The position numbers were made by a program, and so were the translations under genes. A stretch of DNA of 64,000 nucleotides, taken from positions 95,248,862 through 95,312,861 of the forward strand of contig NC_065535.1 in assembly GCF_932294415.1 (NCBI RefSeq). The letters are read 5' to 3'. The stretch comes from Quercus robur (taxonomy: Eukaryota; Streptophyta; Magnoliopsida; Fagales; Fagaceae). Below the pieces are notes generated by a model. The model was not told the DNA's origin. It saw only the letters and a list, made by a program, of their open reading frames with translations, and made no database searches. This document shows positions 10,226 through 23,994 of the stretch, in pieces (positions within the stretch are counted from its first letter, which is position 1; every line of letters starts with the position of its first letter).

Positions 10226-13200
10226 ATGGCATCCTCTTTGTATCGTTTGAAATTTGTGTACTTGCTTTTTTTCCTATCAACGTTTCATCTCGTAGCCACT
10301 CACTCGTTTTCCTATCTGCAGTCTCTTTGCCATGGTCACGAAAGGTTTTACTTGTTGAAATTTAAGGAAAGCTTTGTTATCAACAAGAAGAAGTCTATTT
10401 CCATTGATCCATCAGCTTATCCCAAGTTTGCTTCCTGGACATCAGAAGGAAACAACAGTGACTGCTACTCATGGGGTGGGGTAGAGTGTGATGAGTTCAA
10501 TGGCCATGTCATTGGTCTTGACCTCCGTAGCAGCTGTCTCCACGGTTCTATTAACTCTAGCAGCAGTCTTTTCAACCTTGTTCATCTCCAAAGGCTTAAT
10601 CTGGCTGACAATCATTTTAAGGACTCTCAAATTCCATCCACAGTTTCCAGTCTATCCAAACTAACATATCTCAATCTCTCCAATTCTGTGTTTTCTAGTA
10701 AAATCCCATTAAAATTTTCACAATTTTCCCAAATGTCATCCCTTGATCTGTCTTTGAACCATTTGGAAATCAAGAAGCCAAGTCTAGGACATCTAGTTGA
10801 AAATTTAACCCGCCTAGAAAAGCCTGATTTGAGTTGGGTGAGCATAATCTCCATTGTGCCGAATATCTTGGCAAATTTGTCTCCATGACTGCAAATTACA
10901 TGGGGAATTTCCAGTAGGCATCTTTAAGCTTCCAAATTTACGAGTTCTTGATGTGCAATTCAATGAAGGTGGATCACAGGTTATCTGCCTGACTTTCAAC
11001 GGAGTAGTCCCCTTGAGGAAATGATCCTTGCACACACAAGTTTCTCAGGTAAGCTACCTGCATTAATGGGCAATCTTGCCTCTTTGACTAAAATTGATAT
11101 AAGGAGGTGCAACTTCTCTGGGTTCCTTCCAACTTCACTTGGTAACCTCACGCATCTAAATTTTCTACATCTTTCACTTAAACACTTTCTAGGGCCACAT
11201 TCCATCTTCACTTGGTAACCTCACGCATCTAAATATTCTGGATCTTTCAGTTAACACTTTCAGGTCCACATTCCATCTTCACTTGGTAACCTCCATCTAA
11301 ATATTCTGGATCTTTCGTATAACACTTTCAAGGGCAACATTCCATCTTCCTTTGGAAAACTCATCCAACTTTCTTCTCTAAACCTAGCCCAAAATGAACT
11401 AACTGGTAGAATCCCTTTTGAACTTGCAAACCTAACCCAGCTGACTGCCCTTTTTCTATATCAAAATTTCATCAGTGGCCAAATCCCTTTTAGACTTGTG
11501 AGCCTCACAAAATTATCTGTCTTGCACCTTGCAGGCAACCGCCTTGCAGACCAGATTCCAAGCTCAATCTTTAACCTTAAGAATCTTGAATTTCTTGATC
11601 TTTCCTTGAACAACTTTACTGGCAAAGTGGAGTTTGACAAGTTTGGTAAGCTCAAAAAACTAACTTCCTTGCATCTATCTGATTGTGGAGTATCATTAAT
11701 TATAAGTGAAACTAGTGCCAATACAACCCTTCAAAAGTTCCAAACTTTAGGATTCTATTTGTGCGACTTGAGCAAGTTTCCCGACTTCCTAGCAAACCAA
11801 GATGAACTAGTATGGCTAGACCTAGGCACCAACAACATTCATGGTCAAGTACCGGAATGGTTTTGGAACATGATTAAAGAAAATTTAGAGGTTATCGACA
11901 TTTCTGAAAACTTTCTTACAAGCCTCGGTCAACATCCAATTCTTCTTCCTTGGACCCGTCTAATCATTTTATACCTTACCTTTACCAAACTCCAAGGATC
12001 ACTTCCAATTCCATCCTTTTCCACATTGGAATATCTTGTGTCAAAAAATTCGTTCACTGAAAAAATTCCAGAGTTGATTTGTAACAAGAGTTCTCCTCAG
12101 GTCCTTGATTTGTCAAATAACAACTTAAGTGGTTCACTTCCTCAATGCTTGCACAACTTTGGTGATTCTCTACTCATTTTGGATTTACGAAGGAACGCAT
12201 TCGAAGGAAGCATCCCACAAACTTGGACAAATGGAAGCAAATTAATGATAATTAACTTCAGCCAAAACAAGTTTCAAGGTTGGTTACCAAGATCTTTGGC
12301 CAGTGTATAACGTTGAAGGCCCTTGATTTCAGTAATAACCAATTTAATGATATACTTTTCCCTCATGGTTAGGAAACCTTCCAAATTTAAAGATTCTCAT
12401 TTTGAGGTCCGACAAATTCTATGGCCCAATAATGACTCATAAAGCAATATATAAGTTTCCCAACTTGCAAATCTTTGACCTCTCATACGATAGTTTTATT
12501 GGAAGTTTGCCATTAAAATTCTTTCAATATTCCAATTCTTCCAGATTTGATCATGCAAACCAATTACCATATATTCAAGTAAATTCATCCTTCATTTTAC
12601 GAAACAGTTTTCACAATTACTCATGGGGTCTTGAGTGTGATTATGCAATGATAATGACAAACAAATGAGTGGTCATGGATTACAAGAAGGTCCAAGAATG
12701 GTTTACAGCCCTTGATTTCTCAAGTAATAGATTTGTCGGAGATATTCCAAAATCCATTGGAAATTTAAATTTAAAAGACCTTCGTTTGCTTAATCTTTCC
12801 AATAATTTTCTCATTGGCCACATCCCACAAAGTTTAAGAAACCTTGTAAATTTAGAATCACTAGACCTTTCTCAAAACAAGCTCTTTGGGGAAATCCCAC
12901 AACAGCTAACGCAACTTACTTTCTTGGAATACTTTAATATTTCTCATAATCATCTCGTGGGACCAATACCACAAGGAAAACAATTTGATACTTTTCCAAG
13001 CAATTCATTTGAAGGAAATCCAGGATTGTGTGGAAGCCCATTGAGAAAGAAATGTAAGAATTTTGAGGTTTCACTACCTTCACCTTCAACTCCTGAAGAG
13101 AGTCAAGATTTGAGGTCTCCATTTCAGTTTGGTTGGAAAATTGTTTTGATTGGGTATGGATTTGGACTAGTTGTTGGAGTGACTATTGGGCACACTGATA

Positions 13201-13268
13201 GTGCAAGGAATCAAGATTGGTTGATGAAAACCTTTGGAATGAGAAAACTGGTGCGGGGATTGATTTAA
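10226..13268 (+). pseudogene. LRR receptor-like protein (Cf/RLP type), pseudogene
   Basis: Fragments add up to a full plant receptor-like protein, a plasma-membrane immune or developmental receptor without a kinase. It starts with a signal peptide (MASSLYRLKFVYLLFFLSTF..), followed by the LRR N-cap (LCHGHERFYLLKFKESF, WGGVECDEFNGHV), about 25 leucine-rich repeats, the GNPGLCGSPL C-cap, an acidic linker, a membrane segment (WKIVLIGYGFGLVVGVTIG) and a short cytoplasmic tail. At least five breaks are visible: a deletion-frameshift near 10886, frameshifts near 11180-11220, 11490 and 12305, and an in-frame TGA at 12666 inside the conserved MTNKGVV-type segment. Near 11130-11345, 72-bp LRR units are repeated nearly identically. 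Only exon-like sequence is seen, as expected for this intron-poor family. It could still be a source for recombination with paralogues. Confidence 0.87.
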
Positions 13269-13291
13269 TTAGCTGGATAGATGTCTTCCAA

Positions 13292-13293
<2 letters not shown>

Positions 13294-13329
<36 letters not shown>
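13294..13329. repeat. (TA)n microsatellite
   Basis: Pure TA dinucleotide run of about 36 bases directly after the receptor-like pseudogene. Confidence 0.95.
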
Positions 13330-13332
<3 letters not shown>

Positions 13333-13334
13333 GC

Positions 13335-13835
13335 AGGAGCTTTTCCCTTGTTTTTCCTTTCCATAATAATCCACTTACTAGTGGTATAAATATGAATATT
13401 ATTATTGTCCCACTTATTAGTGGTATTTATCCACGCATCATTATCCGATTCCTGCAAAGAATCATTAATATTGTTAGGATAATGGATAGTTTTTAACATT
13501 TTAGTGTTATGAAAATTACCTTTAAAATCATCAGAATTCATTATTAGTTCTTGAACAAGTTCATTCATGGGAGAGTCTTTCTTATAAGACAGATTATCAA
13601 TATCAATTTCAAACTTTGAAGCAAATTTGAATTTTACTTTCTGTCCAAATGGATCAGTAGTAATTCCATCATGTTCAACAAGAAAGGGATACAAAGCGTT
13701 AATAAATGGCAGACCAAGAATCACTTTATCAGTCATATTTTTGACAAGAACAGAAGGAATCTTGAAACAAACATTATCATGGCACACCTGACAATAGTTC
13801 AAAATAAATGAAAGCAATTTAAAACCATCCGGTAT
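13335..13835 (-). mobile_element. Fossil: protease-to-RT part of the pararetrovirus-like element
   Basis: The minus-strand frame carries VCHDNVCFKIP, VLVKNMTDKVILGLPF and VEHDGITTDPFGQ, typical of the second half of a retroviral-type aspartic protease and the start of the pol linker. Its lower-coordinate end runs into the TA microsatellite. Fragment only. Confidence 0.65.
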
Positions 13836-13854
13836 GGCGGTAATCCGTCCAAGG

Positions 13855-14317
13855 TGGTGGTAGCAACAAGTAAAGTAATGAATATAGAACTGAAAATACT
13901 TCTTATTGAAAGTAGGATAAACACTTACAGTAGTAGTGGTGAATACAAGATTTCAACAGTTACAAAGCTTGAACTAGTCCTAGTTACAAGGTTTGTAGGA
14001 TTACAAGGCTTGTAGTGAACAAGGATGAACAAGGTTGTAAACAAGGTAGTAGTAGTAAAAGCAAGTGGGTTCTCTCTCTAAGAAGGCTAGTTCTAAGGGA
14101 AGAGAAATCAGAAGTAAAACTTGACTTGAAAAACCCTGAAATTTAAGGGACAACCCCCCTTAAATAGGCAAAATTTCGGAATGAACAGTGTCATGAACAG
14201 TAATCTGTGAACAGTGATCCGTGAACAATAATCAGTGAACAGTAATCTGTGAATAATGTTTTTTCCACTTTTTGAAATAAAAACTTCTGAACTTTTGTCA
14301 TTTATTTGGTCCAACAT
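13855..14317 (-). repeat. LTR-like or promoter-like block of the fossil element
   Basis: On the minus strand it starts TGTTGGACC and ends near CTACCACCA. It has a CCTATTTAAGGG TATA-like box near 14155-14166 and, upstream of that, about four imperfect 14-bp tandem repeats of the GTGAACAGTAATCT type (about 14186-14252). This resembles a promoter and enhancer layout of a retroelement. No matching second copy or clear target duplication was found in the window. Confidence 0.5.
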
Positions 14318-14698
14318 GTCAGGAGAAGCATGCATGCCTCCTCCAAGTACGTAGATGCTCCTTTCTTTTCTAAAAAGACTTCAAAGGTGACATCTTGTGT
14401 TGGCCAAAAGGAAGCTTTTGTCAGAGCATCATCTCTTCACAACCATCATGGTGTGTGCCTTTCAAACTATTTTGAATATTGTAATAGATCTGGCCGTTGT
14501 GCAGGCTAGACAAATAGTGGTCATTGTGCAGGCTAGACAAATAGGGGAATCAAAATCTTCCGCAAAATCCGGAGTATCTTGGAACAGTTCCAGATTTTCA
14601 TATCCGTCATGGACAATGAAATATTTTGGCTTTTGTGCAAGCCAAACAAATAAAGTAGTATCAGTCTTGTAACAGTAGTGACCTCAGGAATAAACTCA

Positions 14699-15634
14699 TT
14701 AATCAGTGGAAGTAGCATCTGATGGGTAGTCATCGTAAAGTTCCCATGGAGGATCATCATTACATTCATGCTCATGATAGAGAACATATTGGTTACAAAA
14801 TCCACAGTATAGAAGTGGCTCAAACTCTGGAGTTTTTCCTAGAGTGAGAAAACTTCTTGGATCACAGTGATCTGCTATCCGCAAATGAGGAATGGCATTA
14901 GCATAAGGTTTCGGACCAAAAACAGAAATTCTGCCTGAATTCCCCATAAAGTGATAATTCTTCCATAAATTCTGAGCAACCTCACGAATTTGATTGTTAA
15001 AATAATTACTCCAGCAGTCTGCAAGAGCCCAAGGATTTTTGAATGATAAATAAGAGTCTCCTTCATACCATTGCCCTTGATGCGTGTATCCATTAATGAG
15101 AATGAGATGTTTTGAGGGCTGGACATTCATCCAGTTATCTCTTTCCCAATGAGGCAAAGTGCTCCAGCATCTTATCGAAACAAAAGGACTTTCAAATTTT
15201 TTAATAGCAGTCTGAATGATTTGGGGAAGCTGGCTGGTTTGGTTATGGCTTGTTAGTCTTATGAGCCTAATAAAGCCATACTCAAACATTTGGGAGAGCC
15301 AATCAGGACTCCTCTTATCATCATATGAATCATCATCATAATTGACTAGAAGGCCGGGAAACGGGTGTTTCTTTTCGTACACTCTGAAACTGCTCCCAAA
15401 GTGTTCTTTCCAATCAACATGTTGAAGAATGTCACTAAAATCATCTGAATTAGCAGGATCAGGAATAGCAGTTGTAACAAGTATCTTGAAATGTTCGAAC
15501 CATAAGTCAAAAGACTTAAACATAGCCTTGCTTTCCAGAATACGAGATTGTATGTCTGTAGGCAAGTTGGCAATAGCACTTTTCAACAAAGATTGGGTCT
15601 TAAGACTCATTCTTGCGTAATTTTTCTTCTTCAT
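14699..15634 (-). mobile_element. Fossil: 311-codon open frame of the pararetrovirus-like element
   Basis: The product begins MKKKNYARMSLKTQSLLKSA and has a tryptophan-rich middle (WFEHFKIL, HVDWKEHFG, LPHWERDNWMNV) and a C/H-rich C-terminal stretch (YCGFCNQYVLYHEHEC) that could bind a metal. I do not recognise its enzymatic or structural role with certainty; neighbours suggest a capsid or movement-region protein of the same element group. The frame looks whole. Confidence 0.5.
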
Positions 15635-16320
15635 CTGATTCTTGCTATCAATCTGCTGATGATTCTTCTTATTCTCCTAATATTAAAATTGGTTGTAGAG
15701 ATTCCTGTTGCAATGTTATTAATGCTCTCACCAAGAGTGAAGAAGATGAAAAATTGATAATTCAGCTAATAAATCAAATTCAAAACCCTGAACTCCAGAA
15801 AGAATATTTGGATAGGTTTAAGAAAAACTTGATAAGAGATGAAATTGGTAAAAAACCAAAATGAACCATAAGTTTTGAAGAAACTTTGGAAAGATTTAAT
15901 AAAAAGAAATCTAAAGAACTAACTGTTAATGATCTCCAAAATGAAATTCATATTGTTAAACAAGAGATAAATGAATTAAAACATGAATTTAAAAGCATGA
16001 AAAGTGATAACCATAATCTCAAACAAGAATTGACAATGCTAAAACTTGATAAAGATCTTAATAAATCCAGTAACGAACAAAATGAGCACAGTGATGGAAA
16101 TGATTCCAGTCAACAGACTCTTCTTTCTGATAAAGGTACTCCTGATACTTTCACTAATCCCCAACTTGCTTTTGTTAATAAATTATTTCCTCCAAAATGG
16201 TTTACAAAAGTTAAAATTGTTATTTCTCCTGATTATCATTTCACTGTTATTGCTATGATTGACTCTGGTGCAGATATGAACTGTATCCAAGAAGGATTAG
16301 AGAAGGAGACGGAAGCACAG
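15613..16320 (+). mobile_element. Fossil: coiled-coil and protease active-site part
   Basis: Plus-strand frames show ELQKEYLDRFKKNLIRDEIG, then a charged coiled-coil (NDLQNEIHIVKQEINELKHE) and PPKWFTKVKIV followed by the protease signature IDSGAD. It lies head-to-head with the 311-codon frame. Fragment only; orientation opposite to the other protease part. Confidence 0.6.
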
Positions 16321-16455
16321 TAATATTGTAAATGGAAATAATATAAAGAACTTGAAAGTAAATAGCTTGAAAATAAATAACTTGAATGTAAGAACAATAA
16401 TAAGGCGGTAGAACCAGCCAAACAGTATATATCAAAATAATTCAAAGTAAATAAG

Positions 16456-16458
<3 letters not shown>

Positions 16459-16494
<36 letters not shown>
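16459..16494. repeat. (AT)n microsatellite
   Basis: Pure AT dinucleotide run of about 36 bases. Confidence 0.95.
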
Positions 16495-16499
<5 letters not shown>

Positions 16500-17915
16500 T
16501 ACATTTTTACTCTATGCTTTTTTGAACTTTTTTTCCTTCTTGTGTGTGTAACGTAGTGTGCTACTACCGTTTTTCTTTCTTGTTTTGATGTACGTTGGAC
16601 AAGCTAGAAGCCTAGCATTAATGTATTGTATGTAAAAAGTAATGATGACTTTATTGAATTTTCTTTTTCAAATAGATTTCAGTTATTTATGTATGGAATA
16701 GAGTTCTTCAATGACCACAATTTTTTCTCTATAACTCACAATTAACCACTCTATAATTGTCATAGAATTTGTAAGACAAATTGTGTGAATAGATTTTCTC
16801 TATGAAATAATGCAGCTAATTAACTAAAGGTCAATGAATAGTTGCATCTTTGCCCTCTTAACTAAAGACGAGCAAGTGGATTTGGATTAGCACACACAAC
16901 CTTTGAAAAAAAATATATACTAGCATGTATATTAACAAAAAGAATTTAAATTCTGTCTCTTAAATTTATACACTCCCCCCCCTCCCCCTCCCCAAAAAAT
17001 TTACAAATTGACCCAAGAAATCCAACAAATAGATAACAAGAAAAATCTATTAAAAAATGCACATATCCGGATAACGAGAAAAATCTTTGGGCAAATCATA
17101 AATCCGGTCTAAGTAAAGACAATAACAACAAATCAATTACAAATCATTGAAAAAAAAATCACAAAAGCCTAATAACATTTACCCAATTTCTCCCTCTCAC
17201 TTGAGAGCCTCTCAAATGACTCCACTCTCATAGCCATAGAGACAACTCCTATGCCACATATTGATCGCTCCATCCACACATTAGTTAGGCCTTGAAAATA
17301 TTAAGATGTGCCAATTAACTTACAAAACTCTTGATTATAAAATCCTATTATTAAATTTTTTTCAAAAGAAAAAATACAAATAATAATTAATAAATTAATG
17401 CTAATAAAACAACTTTGTCAACCTCTAGTATTGATATTCCATGGCTTGTTCTAGAGACACAGTGGGCAACCTAGGATTTAATTAAATAACTCTGATGAAA
17501 ACATGAAAGCCATATTCATGAATAATATTTGATCCATTACTATGTTCTTGGATACACACGGTGGCCCAAAACTAAGATTATATATATTCCAACGAAACCA
17601 CCTTAAAGTCATCCTAACGTAAGCCATCCTCTAATATAAATATATATATATATAACCCAAGAAACACGATAAAGCTACCTAATATACAAACATCTTTCTA
17701 CCAAAACCATAAATATATCTCAAGGTCTATAACAGTATAGTAGTATTAAGATGGAGTTCTCACCTTGATTTCGTAGCCCAAATCTTATGCCCCTAAACAA
17801 TTTTGCCTCTTCAATTGTATGTACTCTAAACTCCAAGGAAAAACACCTCTTAGCCTCCTTAGTGATGAAATCCTAACTTATCTTTTCCTCCACCTTATAT
17901 TTTAACACATCAGAG

Positions 17916-18030
17916 ATGTGGGCTTGGTGGGGTAGTGGGCTGGAGTTTAAATCCACTTGAGCTTATCTCTTTAGTCTCCACGAAGCCTATAAAACATCTT
18001 CATCTTTTATTTATTTATTTATTAGTTTAA
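17916..18030 (+). mobile_element. Possible tRNA-derived SINE remnant
   Basis: A GAGTTTAAATCCAC block resembles a degraded RNA polymerase III B box (GGTTCAAATCC). It follows a G-rich TGGTGGGGTAGTGGGCTGG start and ends in a T/A-rich tail with TTTA repeats. The layout resembles the clearer SINE at 31087-31211, but is weaker. Confidence 0.3.
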
Positions 18031-18365
18031 TTGCCGCACTAAATTGTATGCACTAAAACTTTGATTTTTCTCCCCTATTTGTAGCACCACAAAATTGTCC
18101 ACTCCCATCTTATTGTGCACACACATATAGCACATCAACTCTATATTAAAAATGGTAAGATACGGTGATAATCATAAAAACAAAATTGGAGTATTACAAC
18201 TGTTGATCATCCGAGCCCTTACTTGAGTACTTGTCCCATCAGACACCCTCTTTGGTTTTCTGTGAGTTGTGATGGCTAAGGTAGCACTGTTCAGAGGTCT
18301 TCTCTACATTAATGCGGCCAAAAAAGTAGCTGCAGTGCATTTAATGTGGTGGTGACAGTTTTCCC

Positions 18366-18671
18366 TTAGATATTTTTAGGTTTTCTTCCTTCTTGTATGT
18401 TCATGAGGCATATCCCTATCATTAGAGCTTCTTGGAGGATCACTCTAATTGCTGGAGTACATACTTTGCTCCTCCTCGGACCTATCAATGTCCTCGAACA
18501 AAGCTCAAGGCCCAATATACGATCTTGGGTCCTCACCCCTACAATATCCATAGCAAGCGATGAGGAAATGTTTTCGAAATTCAGTTTGTTTCGACTCCAT
18601 AAAATTCGATCGCAAGTTATCACTACCAGGAGATAAAAAGTATGTTCATCTTGAAAGTATTTGTTTACCAA
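18366..18671. other. Possible decayed LTR fragment
   Basis: The segment is richer in GC than its flanks and contains CCTCCTCGGACC, TGTCCTCGAAC and AAGGCCCAAT blocks that resemble LTR sequence of woody-plant retroelements. A 101-codon minus frame across it has no recognisable domain. No ends or target duplication are visible. Confidence 0.25.
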
Positions 18672-18985
18672 ACCATTTAATATTCAATTAAATGAAAGGC
18701 TAATTATCCATTTTAAGAAATTTTTATGAAAAATTGAAAAAGCAATTAAAACAATTAATTACTTTTTCAGTTTTACTTTTACATAAAAAGCTTCTTAATT
18801 TTTTTTTAGGTGAAAAAGCTTCTTAAAATCGTTTAATAATGTATACTTTTAGGGCATACATCTGTAAAACGCATAAATGAAACAGCTTTTTAATCTTTTT
18901 GCTTTTCTAAAACCTGAAGGAAATAAATGACGCTAGGATTTAAATTTGGTGCAATACATACGTATCAATAGTAAATCAATTGTTA

Positions 18986-19351
18986 AAGGTTGAAAGTTTT
19001 TTTTTGGTTAAAGAGGAGCTGCAATAAAATTAACTAGCCATAAACGGCGATGTTTTGGCTGAAAGCCTTAGAGTATACAAACCATTAGCATCCGCATTTA
19101 AAATATTACAAAAGTCATCACTAGGCGGAGCATTAAGTACAACAAAATTTCCAGAGAAGGAGCAGCTAGCTCTAGCGAGATTATCGGCGCATCTATTTGC
19201 CTCTCTAAACACATGGGTGATCTTGACATGCTGGATTTACTTCAAGAGGTACCTGCAGTCATTGAGTAGAGCAGCACATGAGTTATTAATATCTTTCTTA
19301 GACTGCACAAGGTTTACAACAACTTGGGCATCTAATTCAAGGTTGAAAGTT
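18986..19351 (-). mobile_element. 5'-truncated LINE tail (RNase H end) with target duplication
   Basis: The minus strand encodes the end of a LINE RNase H domain: LDAQVVVNLVQSKKDINNSC, then an in-frame stop near 19240, then HVFREANRCADNLARA and a C-terminal tail ending near 19033. A poly-T run at 18997-19005 is the poly(A) tail. The 13-bp sequence AAGGTTGAAAGTT occurs at 18986-18998 and again at 19339-19351, exactly flanking the insert. That is a target-site duplication of target-primed reverse transcription. Insert about 340 bp, dead on arrival. Confidence 0.9.
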
Positions 19352-19499
19352 ACAATTCACTTTTAATCTTACTTTTTGGATCAATTTATTTATTTTTTAA
19401 CAATCGATCCAGCTCGTTTTTTAACATTTGATTGGGCCACTAGTACAAATGATCCAATTAATAAACAATCAGATTGATTTAGGCCTGCAGGTAAGGTAG

Positions 19500-19746
19500 G
19501 TCTGGTCCAGAATTTAACTCAGCCCAGCCCACAGTCATTCAAAACCCTAGAATCACATCCAACGGACAATATAAACCCTGAGAAACCAATCGTGGCCGTT
19601 AAATCCGTATCGAAAGCACTATATAAAACCGTAGCTCTAAACCCTAGCTTTTCACTTTGCACTGTCAGAGCGAGAGAAACAACTTCGCGGCTCTCAGCGC
19701 CTCTCTCTCTCATTCATTTTCCCCTCTCTTTCTCTTCGATCTTGAG
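19500..19746 (+). promoter_or_regulatory. RPL3 promoter and untranslated first exon
   Basis: A TATA box (TATATAAAA) lies at 19620-19628. AAACCCTAG telo-boxes lie at 19542-19550 and 19639-19647, with a partial one at 19573, and an AGCCCAGCCC element near 19521. Telo-boxes together with GGCCC/GCCCA-type elements are the known signature of plant ribosomal protein promoters. Transcription probably starts near 19650 in a pyrimidine-rich stretch. The first exon ends at 19746 (TTGAG|GTAACA). Confidence 0.8.
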
Positions 19747-21187
19747 GTAACATCGTTACTTTGGTTCTGATTCTGTATAATTCAATGTAATATATGTTTG
19801 GATTCCTAGAAAATATGTGAAGTTTCGTTTCTTTTGAGCCCATTCTGGAAAATTTATGAGTTTTATGTAAAGAAGTGGTTTTATGCTTTTGCTTGTGAGA
19901 TCTTTGAGGTTGTTTTCTCAGTAAGCTGTTTGGATCTCGAGAAAATGAAAATATGTTTTGTTTTTAGCTTTTATTTTTTTGAATTATGTGATGGATATTT
20001 CTCTTAGGTTGATATTACTAGATCTGTATTTATCAGGAAAAAGATGTTAATTTTTTTTATGTATTTGTATGCAAAATGTTTTAGAGCTTATAGAAAGCTT
20101 TGGATTTAGGTTATGAAATTTTGATGCTTTAGTTAATGTATTGTCTCTCGTTGAAATGAATTTGTTTGTGTATTGAATATTTGAATGTGTGTATGTATTT
20201 CGATTATGTATGCATGTGTATGAATTTCAATTCATATGTATATTGGTTTGTAAGAATGCATAATTGTGTTTCAAAGTTGAAGTATATGTTAATATGTATA
20301 TGTTTGTGAAGATTTTTATTTTTCTGTAAAATATGTGTTTTATGTAAAGCCTGGATCTGGATTTTCATCATTTAAAGGTATTTTTGAGTATGCTATTTTG
20401 TGCCCTTGGCGTTGTGAGCATTTTGATATTGCCCATCTCCCTTTGATGATTGGAATGACAAACCCTTAAAAATTATGGTGAATAATCAAGGCTGGAGTCT
20501 CGAAGGGGCTCTTTTTTGCCGAAACCCTCAAATGGGTTTTTGTAAAGAAATACCAATGAGCCCGAGAATTGGCATAATTAATGCCATAGGCCTTTGGTCT
20601 GGGATCATTCCTTCTCATTTGGTGGAGATTGTGGTAATATCATGTGTTTGCAGGTCTAAGGCTCAATTTTTTTCCATATTAGAAAAGAAAACTATACATG
20701 ATTTGAATACTAATTTCTAAATCTATTTTTGTTCGAAATTTTGAACTTTGGAATTTCTCTTTGAACAAAATGCATATGAATTTTTTTTTATTGAATTTCT
20801 TTATTTTGTTTTTGTCATTTCGAAAATTTGTAAATTCTGAGGCTATGAATTGCGTATAGATTTTGTATTGTTTATAGAATAAGTTCTTTGTTACTTGTTT
20901 ATTCAGCTTGCAAAACTTTAACAATTATTAGATTTTCCATCCATTCTTGTATTTGATAGAGCATGGAGAGTTGTGATAGAGCTTAGAAGCAAGCCTGTTT
21001 GTTAATTCTAACGTGATATAGAAGGAACTATTAGATTGCTGCATTTCCTCTCTTTTGTTGTTTTATTAGTGTGTTTTTATTCTAACTAGATTAATCAAAA
21101 TACATGTATATTCACATGATTCTGAGCTGTTGTTTATACATTTAATTTTGTTGTGAAAATTTATGATTGAGTTAGTGAGTTTTGCAG
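19747..21187 (+). other. RPL3 leader intron
   Basis: A 1441-bp T-rich intron lies in the 5' untranslated region, from GTAACA to TTTTGCAG, ending 22 bases before the ATG. A long first leader intron is common in plant ribosomal protein genes and often boosts expression. Its middle (20400-20660) is less AT-rich and can form nested hairpins (for example GGGCTC with GAGCCC, and GGCAT..ATGCC near 20571-20585). No box C/D or H/ACA snoRNA signature could be confirmed. Confidence 0.75.
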
Positions 21188-21191
21188 ATAG

Positions 21192-23459
<2,268 letters not shown>

Positions 23460-23994
23460 TCTGCTTACTAGAATAGATCGCAACATCGTTTTTGCATTTA
23501 GTTTTTCCAGAGTTTTATGCGGTTTTGTCCCTGTTCGGATTTTTGAACTTGTCTTTTTTATATGCATATGCATATTGGATTTTGTGATACTGTGGAAAGA
23601 ATTTGGTTTTGACTTTTAATTGGCTAAATTTATGGACAATGATCTATGATGTTGTTGAGATTGTTTTCTACTTATTTTCTATTTTATTTGATTCAAATCA
23701 TACATTGAACCCCCCTAAAATCCTGATTCAAGTTGTACACACACGCACAGTTGATAGTTCTCACTTGTAAAAACCTCATGTTTACTAATTACTCTTAAAA
23801 CATTGAACCCCCTAAAATCCTGAAGATTGCCCCATTATAGTAGAACCTGAGGATGATTTTTGTTTGGCTACACTCCAAACTGTTTAGTTTTGGCAATTTG
23901 TGCCAAAAGAATTTTTCAAGGCACTTTTAATCACTCTTATTTTCTGTTTTTCAATTGAGTCAATAATAACAAAAACCTAAGTTTTGAGCCTATC
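23460..23994. other. RPL3 3' flank
   Basis: Begins with the RPL3 3' untranslated region (T-rich to about 23650, no strict AATAAA seen). It then holds a short duplicated phrase (CATTGAACCCCCCTAAAATCCTGA near 23703 and a near copy at 23800). No coding signal. Confidence 0.55.

Larger units (their letters stand above)
13335..16320. mobile_element. Rearranged fossil of a reverse-transcribing element, pararetrovirus-like (Caulimoviridae?)
   Basis: Four parts are recognisable: a protease/pol start on the minus strand (about 13335-13835), an LTR- or promoter-like block on the minus strand (about 13855-14317), a 311-codon open frame on the minus strand (14699-15634), and a coiled-coil plus aspartic-protease part on the plus strand (15613-16310). 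Protein style (KNMTDKVILGLPF, IDSGADMNCIQEGL, ELQKEYLDRFKKNL) matches polyproteins widely annotated in plant genomes as enzymatic polyprotein of endogenous pararetroviruses or related elements; this rests on recall. Parts lie in opposite orientations and the set is incomplete, so it is a broken, rearranged fossil. Age unknown; the 311-codon frame being open argues for moderate age. Confidence 0.6.
16321..18365. other. Intergenic region, AT-rich
   Basis: Contains an AT microsatellite at 16459-16494, a C-rich tract near 16975-16995, TA runs near 17640-17655, and a possible SINE remnant near 17916-18030. Otherwise it shows no coding signal, RNA gene or recognisable transposon. Confidence 0.6.

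Noticed and set aside
18366-18671. 101-codon minus frame as a gene
   Set aside because: No domain, no promoter or splice context, and the sequence style suggests decayed LTR.
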